A DNA stretch of 64,000 nucleotides from Galaxea fascicularis (taxonomy: Eukaryota > Cnidaria > Anthozoa > Scleractinia > Euphylliidae), in assembly GCA_948470475.1 (NCBI GenBank), contig OX419335.1, positions 13,204,634 to 13,268,633 on the forward strand, read 5' to 3'. Shown one piece after another: positions 22,133-37,100 of the stretch (its first letter is position 1; each line of letters starts with the position of its first letter). The position numbers and the translations under genes are program-made. The notes under the pieces were generated by a model. That model did not search any database, had not been told where the DNA came from, and worked only from the letters and a program-made list of their open reading frames with translations.

Positions 22133-25100
22133 CCGTTGAAGTCCTGATTTTTTTTCAGGCTTCTTTACCCAATTGCATAAATTACGTTCACAAACTGCGA
22201 GCATCAGTCTTAATTTTATTGAGTCTGGGTCTTCGGCAGGTCTAACTCCAGGAACATTACCAATTATAAGATCGTAGATGGCATCAGGGAGACATTGTGC
22301 TTCCATTTGACCCTTGAGGTAAGGGGTATCCACAGAAATTCTTGCAATTGGTACCGTCCTGGCTTTATTAAAGACCTTAAGCAACAGGACGGGAAGAGAC
22401 GACGGCGACAGGAAATCGGTGTGAAATCTGGGGCGAGACCGGCGTCGCGTTCTACTCGCTTGAGCATTTAAGCAACATCGCGACGGCAACTTCCCCTCAA
22501 AATATGAAAACTAAAGAAGCAAAGCAAAAGGCAAACAAAGTAAACAAAGGCAAGAGATAAGGTTTACGACCAGCGAAATGCTAACTCAGTTGCGACCTGA
22601 AGGAGACGATAGTCGTTGCATTTGGAATTTATTTCAAAGCAAAGAGCAGGTAAAAATTAATGTATGGCCTTTGAAAGCATAAAACTTTGTACATCAACGA
22701 GAATTTGCTTGAAAGTCACTCATGACTCTGCAACCTTCTTGTCATTGTCCTCTTAAGAGAACTAAACATCCCTTTCGAGATTTCTGATGGTAGAAGACAG
22801 CATACAAAATGTAAACATTGGAGATCTTAGCTTACCGAAACGATTTCTTTGAGCTTGAGGATTTCGCTGCTTCAGGGACGACGTTAATCTTAAATACTGT
22901 AAAACTCATCAACACAAGAAAGATGCACAAGACGAAAACGTTTGGCATTGAAAGCGACGTTGTCCGCGCAACGTGAGAACAGTGAAAATGGCGTTGTCGA
23001 CGTGAGGACGACGGGAGACTGCTGACGTCCTTTTACGTTCTGCGCATGAGTAAACCTGAAAATAAACTTCCGGTACGCCATCCTCGTCTCTCCCGTCCTG
23101 TTGCTTAAGGTCTCTATTATCGATGAGCAGCATGACGTTGAAATCACCATTGAGCTGATCCTCGGATACAAGGTCCCTCTTAACTTCTACTCCAAGGAAT
23201 TTAGCTTGGGGGTCCACATACGAAAGTAACGTAAAAAGGTTAACAATTTAGCTTGGCGGTCCACATACGAAAGTAACCTAAAAAGGCTAACAATACTACA
23301 AAAACGGGCGATAAGAAGAGTAAGCAGGTCCGGTTGTGATGCTCACACAGATCCAATATTTAAAGAACTTAGATTTCTCAAAATGAAAGGTATTCACTTG
23401 TTTCAACTAGGTCAATTTATGTACTTTTTTATTACTGGTAATGTCCCTACTAAATTTGACTCTTTTTTCTTTGTTAATAATAGTATTCATAGTTACAACA
23501 CAAGGCACGCTTCCTTTTATCGGCTTCCTCTCTGCAGGACAAACATAAGGCAGTTTTCTATATCCTTTCAAGGTCCTCAATTCTTCAATACCCTTAGTTC
23601 TGAAATTAACTCTAATGTCCTTTTAATACAAGCTGAAAGATTTCTTAATCAACAACTAGTAACTATCCAAATCTTGTGTCGCACCTAACTACACATCTTG
23701 CTCTATATTGGTGATATTCAATCTTTTTTTGTTTTGGGAGGAAACCTAACCTTGTATAAGCCTCCTGGTTTCTTTTAGCTTTCCTCGCCATATCTTAACT
23801 TTAATTATTAATATGTAAATTTATTGTAAAGTGGCAAAACTTAATAAATGCAAATGTAAATGTAACCAGTATCTCTGAGGACATCAACAGTCTTATCTCC
23901 AACTCTACCCTTCACAACAGGCATTTTACTTCTTACTCCGGTCAAAGTTTCGATTAACTTTTTCTTGTCCGCCTTTAAATGTATGGGTCTATATCGACCT
24001 GTACATTCTACAGACGCATGGTTACCCTAAGAATCGGAAAGTTGAAATGAGGCATTGATACTTTGAAATGGTTAGTGCTTTGAATTTTAACACCCCATAA
24101 ATACGTTACCATGGCCGATTTCCATTGAGCATGACTGTTTGGTTTCCTACAAAACCCAAACTGTCCGAAGTGAACGTCCTCAGACAACACCAAAATATAC
24201 AATTTTTGTCTCTAAGTTTCAGATACAAAAACTCCTCCTGGTGCCCAAAAACGACATTTGCAGTAAAGTTCAGCTCCAACACTTTAATTCTCTGCCATAT
24301 TTTTCTGCTCACTCGTTTAGCACGCCGAGGAAAAGCTATTGAAGTAGAGCTATCCCCACTCATCCGAAAGGTTCGTGGTCACGAGCGAAATGAATTCTGG
24401 GTAATTCCTTGATAACGGCGACGTGGAAGTCCGCCAATTTCTATTTCATAGAGCCACCCAGTCCTGCTGGCGAAATATTGTACTGATTGCATTATTTACG
24501 GGTCAAAACAAGCCAAAATTGCCACGCTAGGTCCTGGAATCCATCCTCAGAAAGGCCAGAAAGACAACCTCACTCTTCAACCGTCATGACTCGGCGACAC
24601 ACTCGTGGCGGCTAAATCGCTGTGAAATTGTTTTTCACCTCTGGTTTCTTTCAGAGGATTGCCTCTACCCCCAAACCAGCTTGATGATGCCAGGCTAGGG
24701 GCTTCTGAAGCGGAAAATGGCTCGAAAAAACACTTAGAAGTCCTGTTCCAACCTAAACTGTATTTACCTTTTGCAAAAGCGTCTAGTGCGGCTCATAACA
24801 AAAGCTCACTATCTAGCGCTCACTATCTAGCAAATACCGCCCCTTTATTAAGCCAGCTTAAAGTCCTTGACATATTTAGTATTAATTCATTTTCTGTCGC
24901 TACCTTTATGTATTCTTATCACCACAATCTTTTGCCCAGTAGCTTTCATGACTTGTTCTTAAGTAGTAATCAAGTCCATCAATACGAAACTCGACTAGCC
25001 TCTCAGTATAGACCTCATTTTTGTAGAACAAATATAAAGCAATTCAGTATCCTATACCGAGGACCTAAAATCTGGAGTTCGTTGCCTGTTTCACTAATTA

Positions 25101-28100
25101 GCTCTCCTTCTATTTTTGTTTTTAAAAAAAATTAAAGAATTATCTCACTGACAGCCGATCTGTTGCTTAATTTTCTAATCTTGTCCACTCTGCACTCAGC
25201 CATGAATTTAGTTCACTAGGTAGTTGAAGGAAGCCTATTAATATAAGCTCCAAGCTTCGTTAGGCTTCCTTGTCACATAAATTTTATAAGTTAATTCACA
25301 GCTTTTATTGATGTTGTTTCAGGTTTTATGAGTGACTAAATAAATAAATAAATAAATAAATAATTTCATGGCCGAGTGCTCGCTTGAAAAACAAGCAACA
25401 GCTAGCGTGAACAGCGTGACAAAAACAAGAGAGCCTTCAGTGCTGAAGATCAGCGAAAATCACCAAGGCAACGCCAAATAAGGAATCACCAGATCGTCTC
25501 GATCGCTGACACTCAGAAAATTTCAGAAATGGCTCAAGAAAATTTTGACAAGAAAGGGTTAAGGCACTGCTCTACAACGGAATCTTCTTACCACAAGCTA
25601 ACAAGAGCTGATCATCTTTGATTCAAGACTTAACTTCTTCTTCTTTTGGTTTGAGCTCATGTGGCTGAATTAAACAACCGGCATTCACTTGACCACGCGC
25701 AGAGGAGGACCATCCTTGTTTCCTTGTGGTTTCCGTCTAGCTGATCGACAGTATCTGGCTTCATGCCCTTGCCTGCTGCACACAAAATATTTCTTAACCT
25801 GAGACAGGCAGTTGGCAGCCCTGTGTCCACGAGTGTTACATCTAAAGCACACCACTGTTGTTGAATCGTTCTGAGGCATTATCACAGGCTTCTTACTTGT
25901 GGGGCTACACAAACGCTTCCCGTAGGCCTCCAAGTACTGGTCAGCAATCTTTGCAATCCGTGCCAGGGTTTCAGGTGCCCTTTCTCGTGGGAGTCAATTA
26001 ACTGTTCTTTCACGATTAAGTCAATCAAAGGTTTGCTCTGTATTTGGTAGCTCTAGCCACTGTAGCAGGTATCTGTCCAGTCGCACAGTGAACTGATCCG
26101 GACTTTCATCAACTTCCGGTTTAGATGCTCTAAATGTACGTCGACAGCCGTCTTCTGTGAGGTTATATCTCTTCGTCAACGCAATCTTGACTCTATCGTA
26201 ATCTCTAGCTACTTCTTTGATGCCCAGCCAGTTTTTATGCCACTTGGCTGCATCTGCAAATCTCTCAAACCTTTCCAAATCATCTTTACCATCCACAAAC
26301 GCTGGAAGGTTCGGCGCTTTAGCTCTGTGATCTCTTTCTGCAGCACGACCATCAGCATTCTTTGCTGCTAACCTAACAGGTGCTAACTCCTTTTGTCTCA
26401 ACAGCTCTACTTCCTCTTTTAATTTTCTAGTTTCTCTTTCCTGGCGTCTTTCTTCATCCTGACGTCTGCGCCTTTCCTCTTTCTCTTCTTCCTCTACCCG
26501 CTGCTCTTTTACTGACTGCCTCCGTTTCTCCTCTTCTTTTTTCTCTTTTTCCTCACGCTTTTGTTGTTGCATAAATTCGAGAAGCTTTTCTCCCTCCAGT
26601 CCGAACTCTTTACCAAGTTGAATGAATTTGTCCATCTTACAGCGTTCAATTTCCAAGCTTTCACTTGCTCACACTTGTTTCACACCGCTACTCCCTTCCA
26701 AGTGCAATCCTTTTCTGGTTACAGCAGACGACGAACAATTCTTGAATTCCTCTCCCGGACAGACCCCCAATGTAACGAGTTCGTTGTTGTTAGAGGAATG
26801 TTGTTTGTAGTCCAAGCAGAACGCAGGGTTGTCGGAACAGCGACAAGGAGATTTTATTCCAAAGAATGCGGTGAATACTGCTCACGAAACTTCTACACCA
26901 ACCGCCGACCGGTTGGCTCAGTTGGTAGAGTGCCGGACTACCGTGCGGGAGGTCGTGGGTTCAAAGCCCCGGCCGGACCAACACTCAGGGTCTTTAAATA
27001 ACTGAGGAGAAAGTGCTTCCTTTGCAATGACATCTACAAATGGTTAGACTTTCTAGTCTTCTCGGATAAGGACGATAAGCCGGAGGTCCCGTCTCACAAC
27101 TCTTCACAATTAACACTCTGTGGGACGTTAAAGAACCACTAGGGACGTAACGAACCCTGGCTGTGACCACCCCTAGTGCCGACCTTGTAGAGGGCCACAA
27201 GTTTATTAGTTGCTTCAACTATTCCGTGCCACCCTCTTTAAATAAAGTGTGTATTATGTATTAAGTATAGTATGACTCACAACTCTTGGCTTGTACGTTG
27301 CACCGCGACCTCTGTTACACTTCATTAAACACGGCATCTGCCCAATATACATGCGACCGCTGTCACACTTGAAGAAACACCACCTTCACCAAAACTTTAC
27401 AACTTGTAAACACTACTTACTCACTAAACTTCGAGCTCGGCGGCTAATACACTCTATACATAAAATTCTAGAACCATCTAAAGAGAGGCTAAATTATTAG
27501 CATTACAACATTTTACAATTTAAGTAACTGACGAAAACTACTGATTCGTGTTGACGCGGTGTAAACATATGCGCGAGAATCTTCCAGACACAAAAGAATG
27601 TCCTAGACAGTCACGCAACGCCTAAATGCAATTTTCATGCATGACACTGACCAATCACGAATCGCCATCCTATTTTCAAACCTAGGCTTTTCACGTCATT
27701 TGCAACAAAGATGAAGGACGAAGAGGACCTCGTGGTTGTTAAAGAACAGCCAAAAAACTTTCAAAAATGTCCCGTTCAACAGCGTTTGAGATTTCTGCGA
27801 ACTAATCCGGGTTCATTCTCATCATCTCCTTAAACGCGGTTGTATCTTGCTCATACAATACGCAAAATACCGTTTTCTGCTCGTTCTCTTGACCGTCTCT
27901 CTTAGCTTCCTCGCTTGAAACCGTCATGTGAATCCTCAAACAGCTCCAGTACCATAAACACTACAACCACTTTTTGTTTCCGTGTCGGAGCTCACTGTCT
28001 GTCAAATTTAGTGCCTGGTAGCTTGTTTCGTCGCTAGCAATGTTGGATAGTGTTTTGCCACTATCTCAACATTCACATCCTACCATTGTCGGATGTAGAA

Positions 28101-30663
28101 TCCAACTTTGCTCGATAGTTTGACTTAGGCTTAACATTGTGGCCAAACGAATGTAACATTGTTGTTCACACCTGACGACAAAGTTGGGCGATGTTAGAGA
28201 CGATGTTCGATAATCAAACTTCGTTCAACATCATCCAACGTCATGCAACATGTTGGATTCAACAATGTTGGACGATGTTGCATCAACATGGAGCATCCGT
28301 TTGGACGGCCCTTTTCTTACATTTGACCCTAAAAAGGCTTGATTAAGTGTAAAATGTAACGCAAGTGTCACGCTTCTCTTGTGAAGCTTCCAATGATGTT
28401 TCTTAACGAAATAATCAAAACCATATACCCGCGAGTGGTTTATAGTTCATTTTACGAGTTCAGTGGCTCATAGCAACTTTGATCTTTGTTATCGTCCAGA
28501 CTCTGTTACCTCCGTTACCTTTTTCAGTGACTGACCGTATAGATTTTATTTTAACTGTAAAGTGATGCCATCAGTATTTACAGATACTTCTTTCGAAAAT
28601 TGTCTTTTCTGTTGTCCTTTCACCTTCATCGCCGCTGTTTTCATTTGACGCTAAGATCTTGTTTTTGTTTAAGAATGTCAACGCTTTAAAGCAGACCATT
28701 ACCATAACAGGCCTTATTACTTTTTTCTGTTAACCACTAGAATAACCAATGGTTAGTAATTACAGACGATATGAATATAACTGAGGGTTGGGAGAACTTT
28801 GGTTGGTATGTTCTCGGAATGGGCAGGAAGAGGACGCACATGTCATTAGTCGTGGAATTTTCCAGACCCTCGACTTCATAGACAATCTATAGAACATCGT
28901 GTCTTCGATTTCATCTTCAAGACTTTATACGGGTGAGTAGATTGTTAAACTGTTTTTCAGACCATTCTCACTTTGTGGAGGTATATTCAAGTGGTATTGC
29001 CATTTTCGACTCGTAAATTTACTCGACTTGAGGGCCGTCATGTTAAAAACATACAGAACTTCTGCGATCGATTTCATTATATGAAGGTTGTCTGCAACAG
29101 GTGATAGCTGAGCTGGATTCCTTATTAAAATAATTGACAGATTTCCAAAAACTTTATTTTGTGGCAAAACTGTGCAGATATTTGACTGTCTCTGGGATCA
29201 AATTCGGTGAAATTGTGGCAGACCTGTGCCGACACTTGACAAACAAACTGATTCAATGCTTGAGGACGAGACCATTCCGAAACCCACACAACAAAGTTGA
29301 TCAAGATTCAATAACTTGACTATAAACTTGTGCAGCAACGAAATCGATCGCAGAAGTAATGCATGTTTTCAACGTGACGGCCCTCAAGTGGAGTAAATTT
29401 CGAGTAGAAACATGACAATACTACTTGATGATATCTCCACAAAATAACAGTGACCAGTAAAATAGTTTAACAATCTACTCACCCGTATTAAGCCTTGAAG
29501 ATGAAGTCGAAGACACATTGTTCATAAAGATTGTTTATGACATCGAAGGTCTGGAAAATTCCAAAACTGATTACATTTTCGTCTTCTTCTTACCCACATG
29601 CATACATTAGCCAACTCCACGTGATTAAAGCCGTACGAAGCACTGCATTTTGTTGCAATCTTATCATTCTTGGTGGAAGTCCACAAAAATGTGGAAATCC
29701 TCTAGGTATCACAGCCCGGGCATGCTACATTTTGACCAACCTGAAGATTATGATGGCGGGCTTCTCTTGGGTCGCCCACAAAAAATAACAGTGTACTTCA
29801 CTGTTAAGTGACCTGTTTAACCAGCAAATTGTATGACAAGGAAGCTATTAATACGTGGCCATGGTAGTCAGTGAAATAAAAACTCAAACTGAAAGGCTCA
29901 GCAGTCTAAAAGGCTCAAAACTGAATTCCTACTGAACACGTTATTTAGCCACCGCATCTCTGACAATAAATCATTTATTTCAGTCGACTTCGAAGGGCAA
30001 CGTTTAAACAACTGCATGAACAGGGAATACCACGGCATACCTCACATGACTGCTTACAGTCCAGGATTTTCGCTACGACATCACCAATAGTTTTCTGTAC
30101 GTAAGGAATAGCGACCATTTTCATATATTGATCCATAAGAGTAGTAGTTAAAGATGTTCCACGGAACAAAGTGGACACTTCTTCTGCAACAGATACAGTC
30201 AAAGTAAGATTGGTACAAGAATTAATCGGCTTATGTTTTGAAGTGGCATGAGCTCTATTGATACGACTTCAACGTCGTACCAAACTTAAGTCATGAAATT
30301 AACGACAGCATAACAAGCGAGTGTTTACACAAAACCCAAACGCACACACTGAGGTACGGAGAAATTTTGTGCGAAAAAAAGGGGAAAAGGAGGGATAAAG
30401 GCGACGAATCTTTACGACCGCTGCAGCATAAAAATGGAGGCGACAGGAAACTATACTTCAAGTGTAACATCAGTAGTAAAGTGGGCCGGTTCGGGACAAT
30501 AGATTTGACATTCCCCTGCGACCATTTGAACCAATCGGAAGTCAGTCCATAAATTAAAAAACCATATCAAGTACTATTGTTTTAAACAAAAGAATATCGA
30601 AGAAAAATGCTTGATAAGAACAAGGTATCAAGGAGTGTCAGTAATAAGCGGAGCCCCATACTT

Positions 30664-30695
<32 letters not shown>

Positions 30696-30862
30696 ATCTT
30701 GGCTAGCGGTATTGCTCGTGGGCGCGACCGACGACGACGACGATCTCGCACAATCATTAACATTATTATTCATTCAAAATATTTCTCCGTTTCTGATTGG
30801 TTAAAACCACACGCATAATTCACCATAACCAGCTGCTGTTCACCAAATTTGGAAAGAAACTT

Positions 30863-30897
<35 letters not shown>

Positions 30898-31080
30898 GGC
30901 TGCAGATTATTGAACCGATGACGGCAAAATGACGTCAGAAGTGCAGCCAGCTGCTCATCATTGAACCGTTGACCGAAAAAGCTGGGGACGAGATTGTGTT
31001 ATTTTTGTTGAGCAGAAAAATGGCTGTGAGTAGGTTTAGAAGTTTGAGCGAAGAAAATATTGAAAATATTTTGAATGAAT

Positions 31081-31112
<32 letters not shown>

Positions 31113-34100
31113 AATATGAAGAATTCTGCAGATCTCGAAGGATGTTATCCACCTCGGCCGAACACCCTCCTCGACCTGCAGAATTCTTCATATCCTACTC
31201 AGTCTCATTCAATAATTGCTAAATATGCTAATAATAAAAGTAATAATCCAACATGGCGGCCATACTCCAGCTGACCACCTTCTTTACAGGGAACAACTTT
31301 GATATTGGACATCCATGTTATGGTCAATTGACACCTTTCAAAACAACGTATCCGCTGACCAGTATCACGTGATCATGTCGGGGGCTCAAGTTATGAGATG
31401 CCGAGGTCAGCCGTTTGTTGAAGTTGACCGCTGACAAGGTACTAATTTTCAATTGGATCGCAGGCTCAAGCCAGGCCAAAACGAGGGTTAATTTTTCGCC
31501 AGGACCAACAGATCTTCGTCCTGTAAACAATATTCGCCGCCTACCTTAACTTCTCATGTCTCAGTTCTTTTTTTGTTTAAACCGATGAGAATCTGCGTCT
31601 GGATGTTAAGAGCAGCAAATTGGATTGCCTGGCTTTGCTATTTTATAGTTTACGGATCTGCGAGAGAAAAGATCGTGTGGTTTGACAGGGTTTTAATCAT
31701 GGAGCCGCTGTCTTCGACTGCTGACTTTTGTTGTGTATGAAACTGGACTGTTTTGCCGCTAAAAATCCTTAATTACAGAAGCTTCCTTGGTAGACATAGG
31801 AAGTAAAACAAAGTGACGGTGAAAAACTTCAAGGGCTGCTAAGGATTTGTATCTGCTTAGCAACACTTTTGTGTAAAATGACGGCTTCTGCTTTAGCTCT
31901 GCGTTCGGAGTGATTGTTCACTGACTTAAACTGTCCACAGGTTAGTACTCCTGTTGTGTTTTTTATATGACATAATTATGGTGATTTGTCTCTGTGACTA
32001 CGAGTTATGTCTGTTACTTGTGTTAGTTTTCCAATTTCTACGAAGAACGCCGAAGAAACATTCGCCGGCATCGTTCTTTGTTTTCTTACCTTTTGTTGTT
32101 TTCATGCTGTTTGGACTAAAAAATGCTCTTCTTTTTTCCAAATGCATATTTTCTATCTAATATTTCACTTTGGATCCTAAATCTCTTCGTTTTCCCTGCG
32201 GTCGCTCTTTTTTTGGGCAAAGAATTGGTTGAAGAAAAGCCAAGCGAAGTCCAGACGGTTTATATCCTCGGCTTCGCTTTGTTGACATTAGGGAGCTTAA
32301 GCAACGACGACGACGACGGCAACGAGAACGTCACAAAACAATGGGATTAATGAGCCAAAACAATACTCTGCACGTGCGTTTTACAATTTGGTACATTTCT
32401 TTGCCGTCATCTTCAAAACAACGTCCAGAGTTTAGGTTTTCTCGAGAACGTGAGCGCATGACGGCAAGTTTTTCTTTCGTTTTCTTTGCTTTAATACCGT
32501 TCTTAGTAATTTATTTCCTGGATAGCTCGCCAGCATTTTTCACGTTAAACAAATTGGAATAATCGCGACATAGTTACAAAAACGGGAAGTTAAATTTTGA
32601 AATGACGTTCTCGTTGGCGTCGTCGTCCTCGTTGCTTAAGCTCCCTAATTATTGGAAACTCGCAAAGAGTAATCAACAACTCATTGCCAAACGTAAACCC
32701 GATTTTTAACAGTTGCAGCATTGGAAATGTCAGCAATGTGTTGTCCCTCAAAAGCAATTCTCGTTGTTAGTTAAAAATCGCAGACTTTCAAGGCCATTGC
32801 AGTGAAAACTTCATCCTTTGTTCAATGTTTACGGCTGAAAAATGTTTTTCAGAAATCTGGAATTAGATGTTATCATTAACAGTGATGTCAAAAATAAACT
32901 ACCCACGACTTGTAGTCACGGTTTCTTGTTTGCAATATTTGTAATTGATCGAAGTCAAGAATAAAACCATTCTCAACATCACTAGATAATTGCAGTTCAT
33001 CACCTGAGTTGATTCATGGCTAAAATACTATGCTCGATCAGTCTGTCGCAGTCACTTTTCTCAAGGAAAAGTAAAGTCGATTTCGCTCAACGTTTTTCGA
33101 TGTTATTGTAAAAAGGACATCGACAGCACTTTCTATCGTCTTTACTGTAATAGATCTCAAGAATGACACCATAAAATGTTCAAAACAAGGCGAGCAAAGT
33201 ACTTTTGTTCTTTTTAGGCGGTGTCGAAGAGAGCTCACTTTGGGGTTTTATCGCACTTTTGCTGTAAAATATTTTGTTTTGATAGATGAAAATGGCAACG
33301 ATACATGTCGGTTGTGAAGTTGGATAGAATAGTGGGACACTAGAACTGTTAACCTAGTTAAGTGATTTTTACCACTTGTATCGAAATGTAATCAGATGTA
33401 ATTAAACTGTGATGAAGAAAAGTTTGTTAATCGGTTTTGCTCATCATAATCATATAGTTCCTGTGGCACAAAGGCTGGTGTTATTTCGAAAATCTACGTT
33501 TGCACTTGATTGAATGGTGGCTTTGGCTCTGCAGCAAAACAGTAAAATATATATATAAATAATCACAATATGGAGAAGTCCTTACTGGAGTCATGGCTCA
33601 AGTCCTGTGGTATTGCCACATTCTGAGTTTATCTGTAAATACTAATATTAAGGAAATGACTGTGGAGCTCCGCTTTTAGGCTTGCTTAAATATATATATT
33701 AGGGATGACGTATGGTATCGAGGGATGTGTATAGGTGGTTTGCAGCCAATCTCTTGAGACACAGATAACAATGGTGAAATGTACAAATGCTGGTGGACGA
33801 ACAAAACGAGCTAATGAGAGATCTATTGTTTACCGTCCACCAGCATGGCGGCGGTGACGTAACGTGAAAACCACCTATTTGCTGACTAAGAGACATGACA
33901 TCACTGATAGTTTTATTTTTTGCTGAAAAAGAACTTGATGGTTGTTTCTCACAAAGAGAAAAGACTGAATGGGTAACAAGTCACTTTTAGTTTTGCTGAC
34001 AAAGGAAAAAATTACAAGAAGCTTCAAAAAAGGCAGTGTGTTCTCTGTGACTGAATAAAAAAAATTGTTTTGGTTGGCAATTATTATCGCTGTCGTCGGT

Positions 34101-37100
34101 CACTTGATTGCTAAAACAGTGAAACAACTTCAAGACGACAAAATCCCGAACATTCAATGGAAGATTACTCAACTCCATGGCTTGTCACGCATCGTCAGCT
34201 CTTTTTCAAGAAACACTGGCGTGATGAGGTCTTGAAAAATAAAATTGATTCTAATCGAAAAAACTAGCGGGAATTAATGTGTTTATTCAAAGATCAGATT
34301 AAAATGTAAACAAGAATGTTTCACGTGAAACTTATCAAACTTATCACACGGCGTTTTGTCGGCAGAACCACACGCTCCGCTCTCACTGTGAAATCAGAAG
34401 TAAACACGGTTTTTGATTCGAGTTTTACCTTGGCTTATTGTAGAAAAAACTAAAACTTGAATCAAACCGCCAACGGACAACAATCTTCAATTACGATGGA
34501 AAGATGAAAGCTAATGACAGTTTCAGTTTAGTTCAGTTTATTTATGAAATGTTTAATATTACAGAAATTACAGAGACACACAGCGAAATGTAAATATAAA
34601 TGAATAGACAGCGGCGCAGAGGGATCTCGACTACAATAGTTCATTAGATGTTATTGGACCAGCGAATTGAACTGTAGAGCATGATGGGAAATAAAAGCAC
34701 GTGTGAAAGAAAAAGATGGCGTCTCGTGTGTTTATTTCATGTAGAAAGTTTTAAGCGAAAGTTTTATTGATGAACAAACCATAGTGGTCCTTCGAGCCAG
34801 ATGAAAAGAAGCGAAAATGGCTGAAGAGGATGTAAAGAATGTTAAAGTCGAGCAACGCGATACGAAGGAAGGAGATTTGCCAAGCAGAGATGTTAAATTT
34901 GCCACTAAGAAAGTAACGGAATGGTTGAAGACGGTGACACCCAAACAGGAACCTGACGAGTTCAATCAAAGGGCCAGAGTTCTTGAGCCAACAGAAGAAA
35001 AGGAAAAGTTTGCCAACTGGGCGAACACAGCACTCGGTAAGTCACCTTTGATGTCTTCACGTCCCAAACTACAATTGCCAGTATTTGATGGTGATCCTTG
35101 TCATTGGCCAAATTGGTATGGCATGTTCAAAGTGCTTGTGGATGATCAACTGCTTTCCAACACACAGACGATGATTTATTTAAAGGCGTCTGTCAAAGGG
35201 TCGGCAGAGAAAGTCATTTCTGGAATGTTATTTGATGGAACAATGTATGAACAGGCAGTTGAAGAGTTGACTCTTCGGTTTGGGAACCCAGAGCTCATTT
35301 CAAGGTCTCTAATTAGAAAGCTGTTGGAGCTACCAACGCTAAAGGATGAAGATGTTTCAAGTTTGAGGTCATTTGTTGACAACATGCATAACATTGTGAG
35401 GACATTGAAGTCCTATGGTTACAATGCAGACGTGCAAGCAGCAGCCAACATGACACAGGTTATGGACAAACTGCCCCCTAAGATTGCTAAGAGATGGAGC
35501 CGACAAAAAAGAGAATTGCAGCCCAGAGTTGACCTCAGTGATCTCGACATGTGGTTGGAAACAGAGGTACAAGTTAAAGAAATGATTTATGGCAGTGCGA
35601 CTATTCCAGAGAAACCCAAGTATGAGCCAGGGAAGCCTAAGGCAAATGCAAGCAACCCAAAATGGAATTCAAAACGGCAGAAAGGGCGAGTTAACGCGTT
35701 CATGACTTTAGCAGCCAAATTGGAATGCCCTATTTGCAGAAATGATCATCAGATCACCATGTGTGAGACTTGGAAGAAAGGGACTGTGGACGGTCGATGG
35801 GAGTTAGCAAGGAAACACAATCTATGCTTCTTGTGCCTGAAAAGAAATCACCGAACATGGCGTTGTACGTCAAAGGATACCTGTGCAGTACAAGGGTGTG
35901 GTCGAAAACACCATTCACAGCTTCACAAAACGGACATGCTATGATTAAACCCAACTGCTGCCACATTCCATCCTCTGCAAACTGACACTGGTAATGCACA
36001 GCAGAGCACAACACCTGAAACTCACGCAAGATGTGGAATGACTAAGGAACCTGTTATTGCAAAACGTAATGAGAAGGTGGCTCTTCAGATGGTGCCAGTT
36101 ATTCTTGAAGGGAGGAATGGAATCCGGATCAAAGCAAATGCATTCTTGGATGGAGGATCGAGCTCATCTTACCTTCGAGAACAAGTAACAGACACTCTGG
36201 GGCTAGAGGCAGAAAGTCGACCACTTCGTATTACAGTTTTTGGAGCGAAGACAGTTGTTACGGACAGTAAAACTGTGACTGAGCATGAATGGTGATACTA
36301 AAAGAGAAGTACTCCTGTGGACAACCCCGAGCATATGCAAAATGAGAGCAATGGATTGGTCTCAAAGTAAGGAAAAGTTGTGTCATCTTCGTGATTTGAG
36401 AATTGCAAAGCCAGTTGAAAGTGGGGAGGTCGATTTGCTCATTGGTAGCGATTATTATGAGGAACTTCTCCTCCCTCTTGAGCACCGTATTGGCAGACCA
36501 GGGGAACCTGTGGATGTGAAGACTCCACTAGGATGGACGATCGTAGGACATGTGCCAGAGGGCATCAGTGGTTGTCGCACAGCCTGTCACACCTTTACCT
36601 TTCATGGTAACCCCATTCCTGAGTTACAAGCCGATGAATTGATGCGTAAGATGTGGGATGATGAACTGGCGGGGCTTGGCGATCAAAAGAAGCAGCTGAC
36701 TGCAGAGGAGATGTATGCTGAGCGTAAGGTGGCCAATTCGAGGCGTTACACTGGTGGGCGTTACGAAGTAGGAATTCCGTGGGTTGATGATCAACCGCCA
36801 TTGTACTCCAACAGAACAAGTGCTGAATCTTGGCTCGTTTCCCTTGAAAAGCAACCGCAAAGAAGACCGGATATTGCCGAGAAGTACCGCCAAGTGATGG
36901 AAGCAAATGTAACCAAAGGATATGTAAGGAAGGTAGAGCCACCAGAGGTAGATGATGGGCCAAGCTGGTACTTACCTCACTTCCCTGTTGTGCGAGAGGA
37001 TAAAGAGACCACAAAAGTGAGGATAGTGTACGACTCTGCCGCAAAGTACGGAGGGATCAGCCTCAATGACACCATGTTACCTGGACCAAAATTGCAGCAA

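Larger units (their letters stand above)
20987..27510 (-). mobile_element. Ty3/gypsy-type LTR retrotransposon, degenerate, with nested insertions
   Basis: On the minus strand: 5' LTR 27,510-26,771, primer-binding site 26,769-26,752, gag 26,656-25,685, protease remnant about 22,489-22,206, integrase 21,847-21,211, partial 3' LTR about 21,115-20,987. Reverse transcriptase and RNase H are absent. LINE tails and SINEs are inserted. No matching 4-5 base target duplication is evident at the two ends (CTGAC against TTTTA), so one end may be rearranged. Confidence 0.8.
16387..30040 (-). other. RASA1 intron, 13.7 kb, transposon-rich
   Basis: Holds the RT fragment at 19,575, the gypsy element 20,987-27,510 with its nested insertions, and several foldback elements. 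No gene or repeat is recognised in 16,387-17,867, 20,425-20,986, 27,511-28,035 or 29,574-30,040. A 10- to 12-base G run lies near 17,500. Confidence 0.6.
30646..33700. mobile_element. 3-kb element with AGCGGAGC ends, copy A, inserted in the Polinton repeat
   Basis: Begins AAGCGGAGCCCCATAC and its right part carries GTGGAGCTCCGCTTTTAGGCTTGC near 33,660-33,684. It splits the terminal repeat, as shown by continuity of the other arm at 48,403. Its right half (32,780-33,680) is clearly homologous to 54,070-54,965 of copy B. No transposase ORF is visible. Smaller elements are nested at 31,087-31,219 and 32,288-32,648. Confidence 0.7.

Noticed and set aside
26907..26975. Possible tRNA gene
   Set aside because: Weak T stem, one acceptor mismatch, no CCA and a long conserved SINE body directly downstream.
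35942..35944. TGA as a natural gag stop with readthrough in the BEL element
   Set aside because: BEL elements encode gag-pol in one frame, and this copy has eight other lesions.
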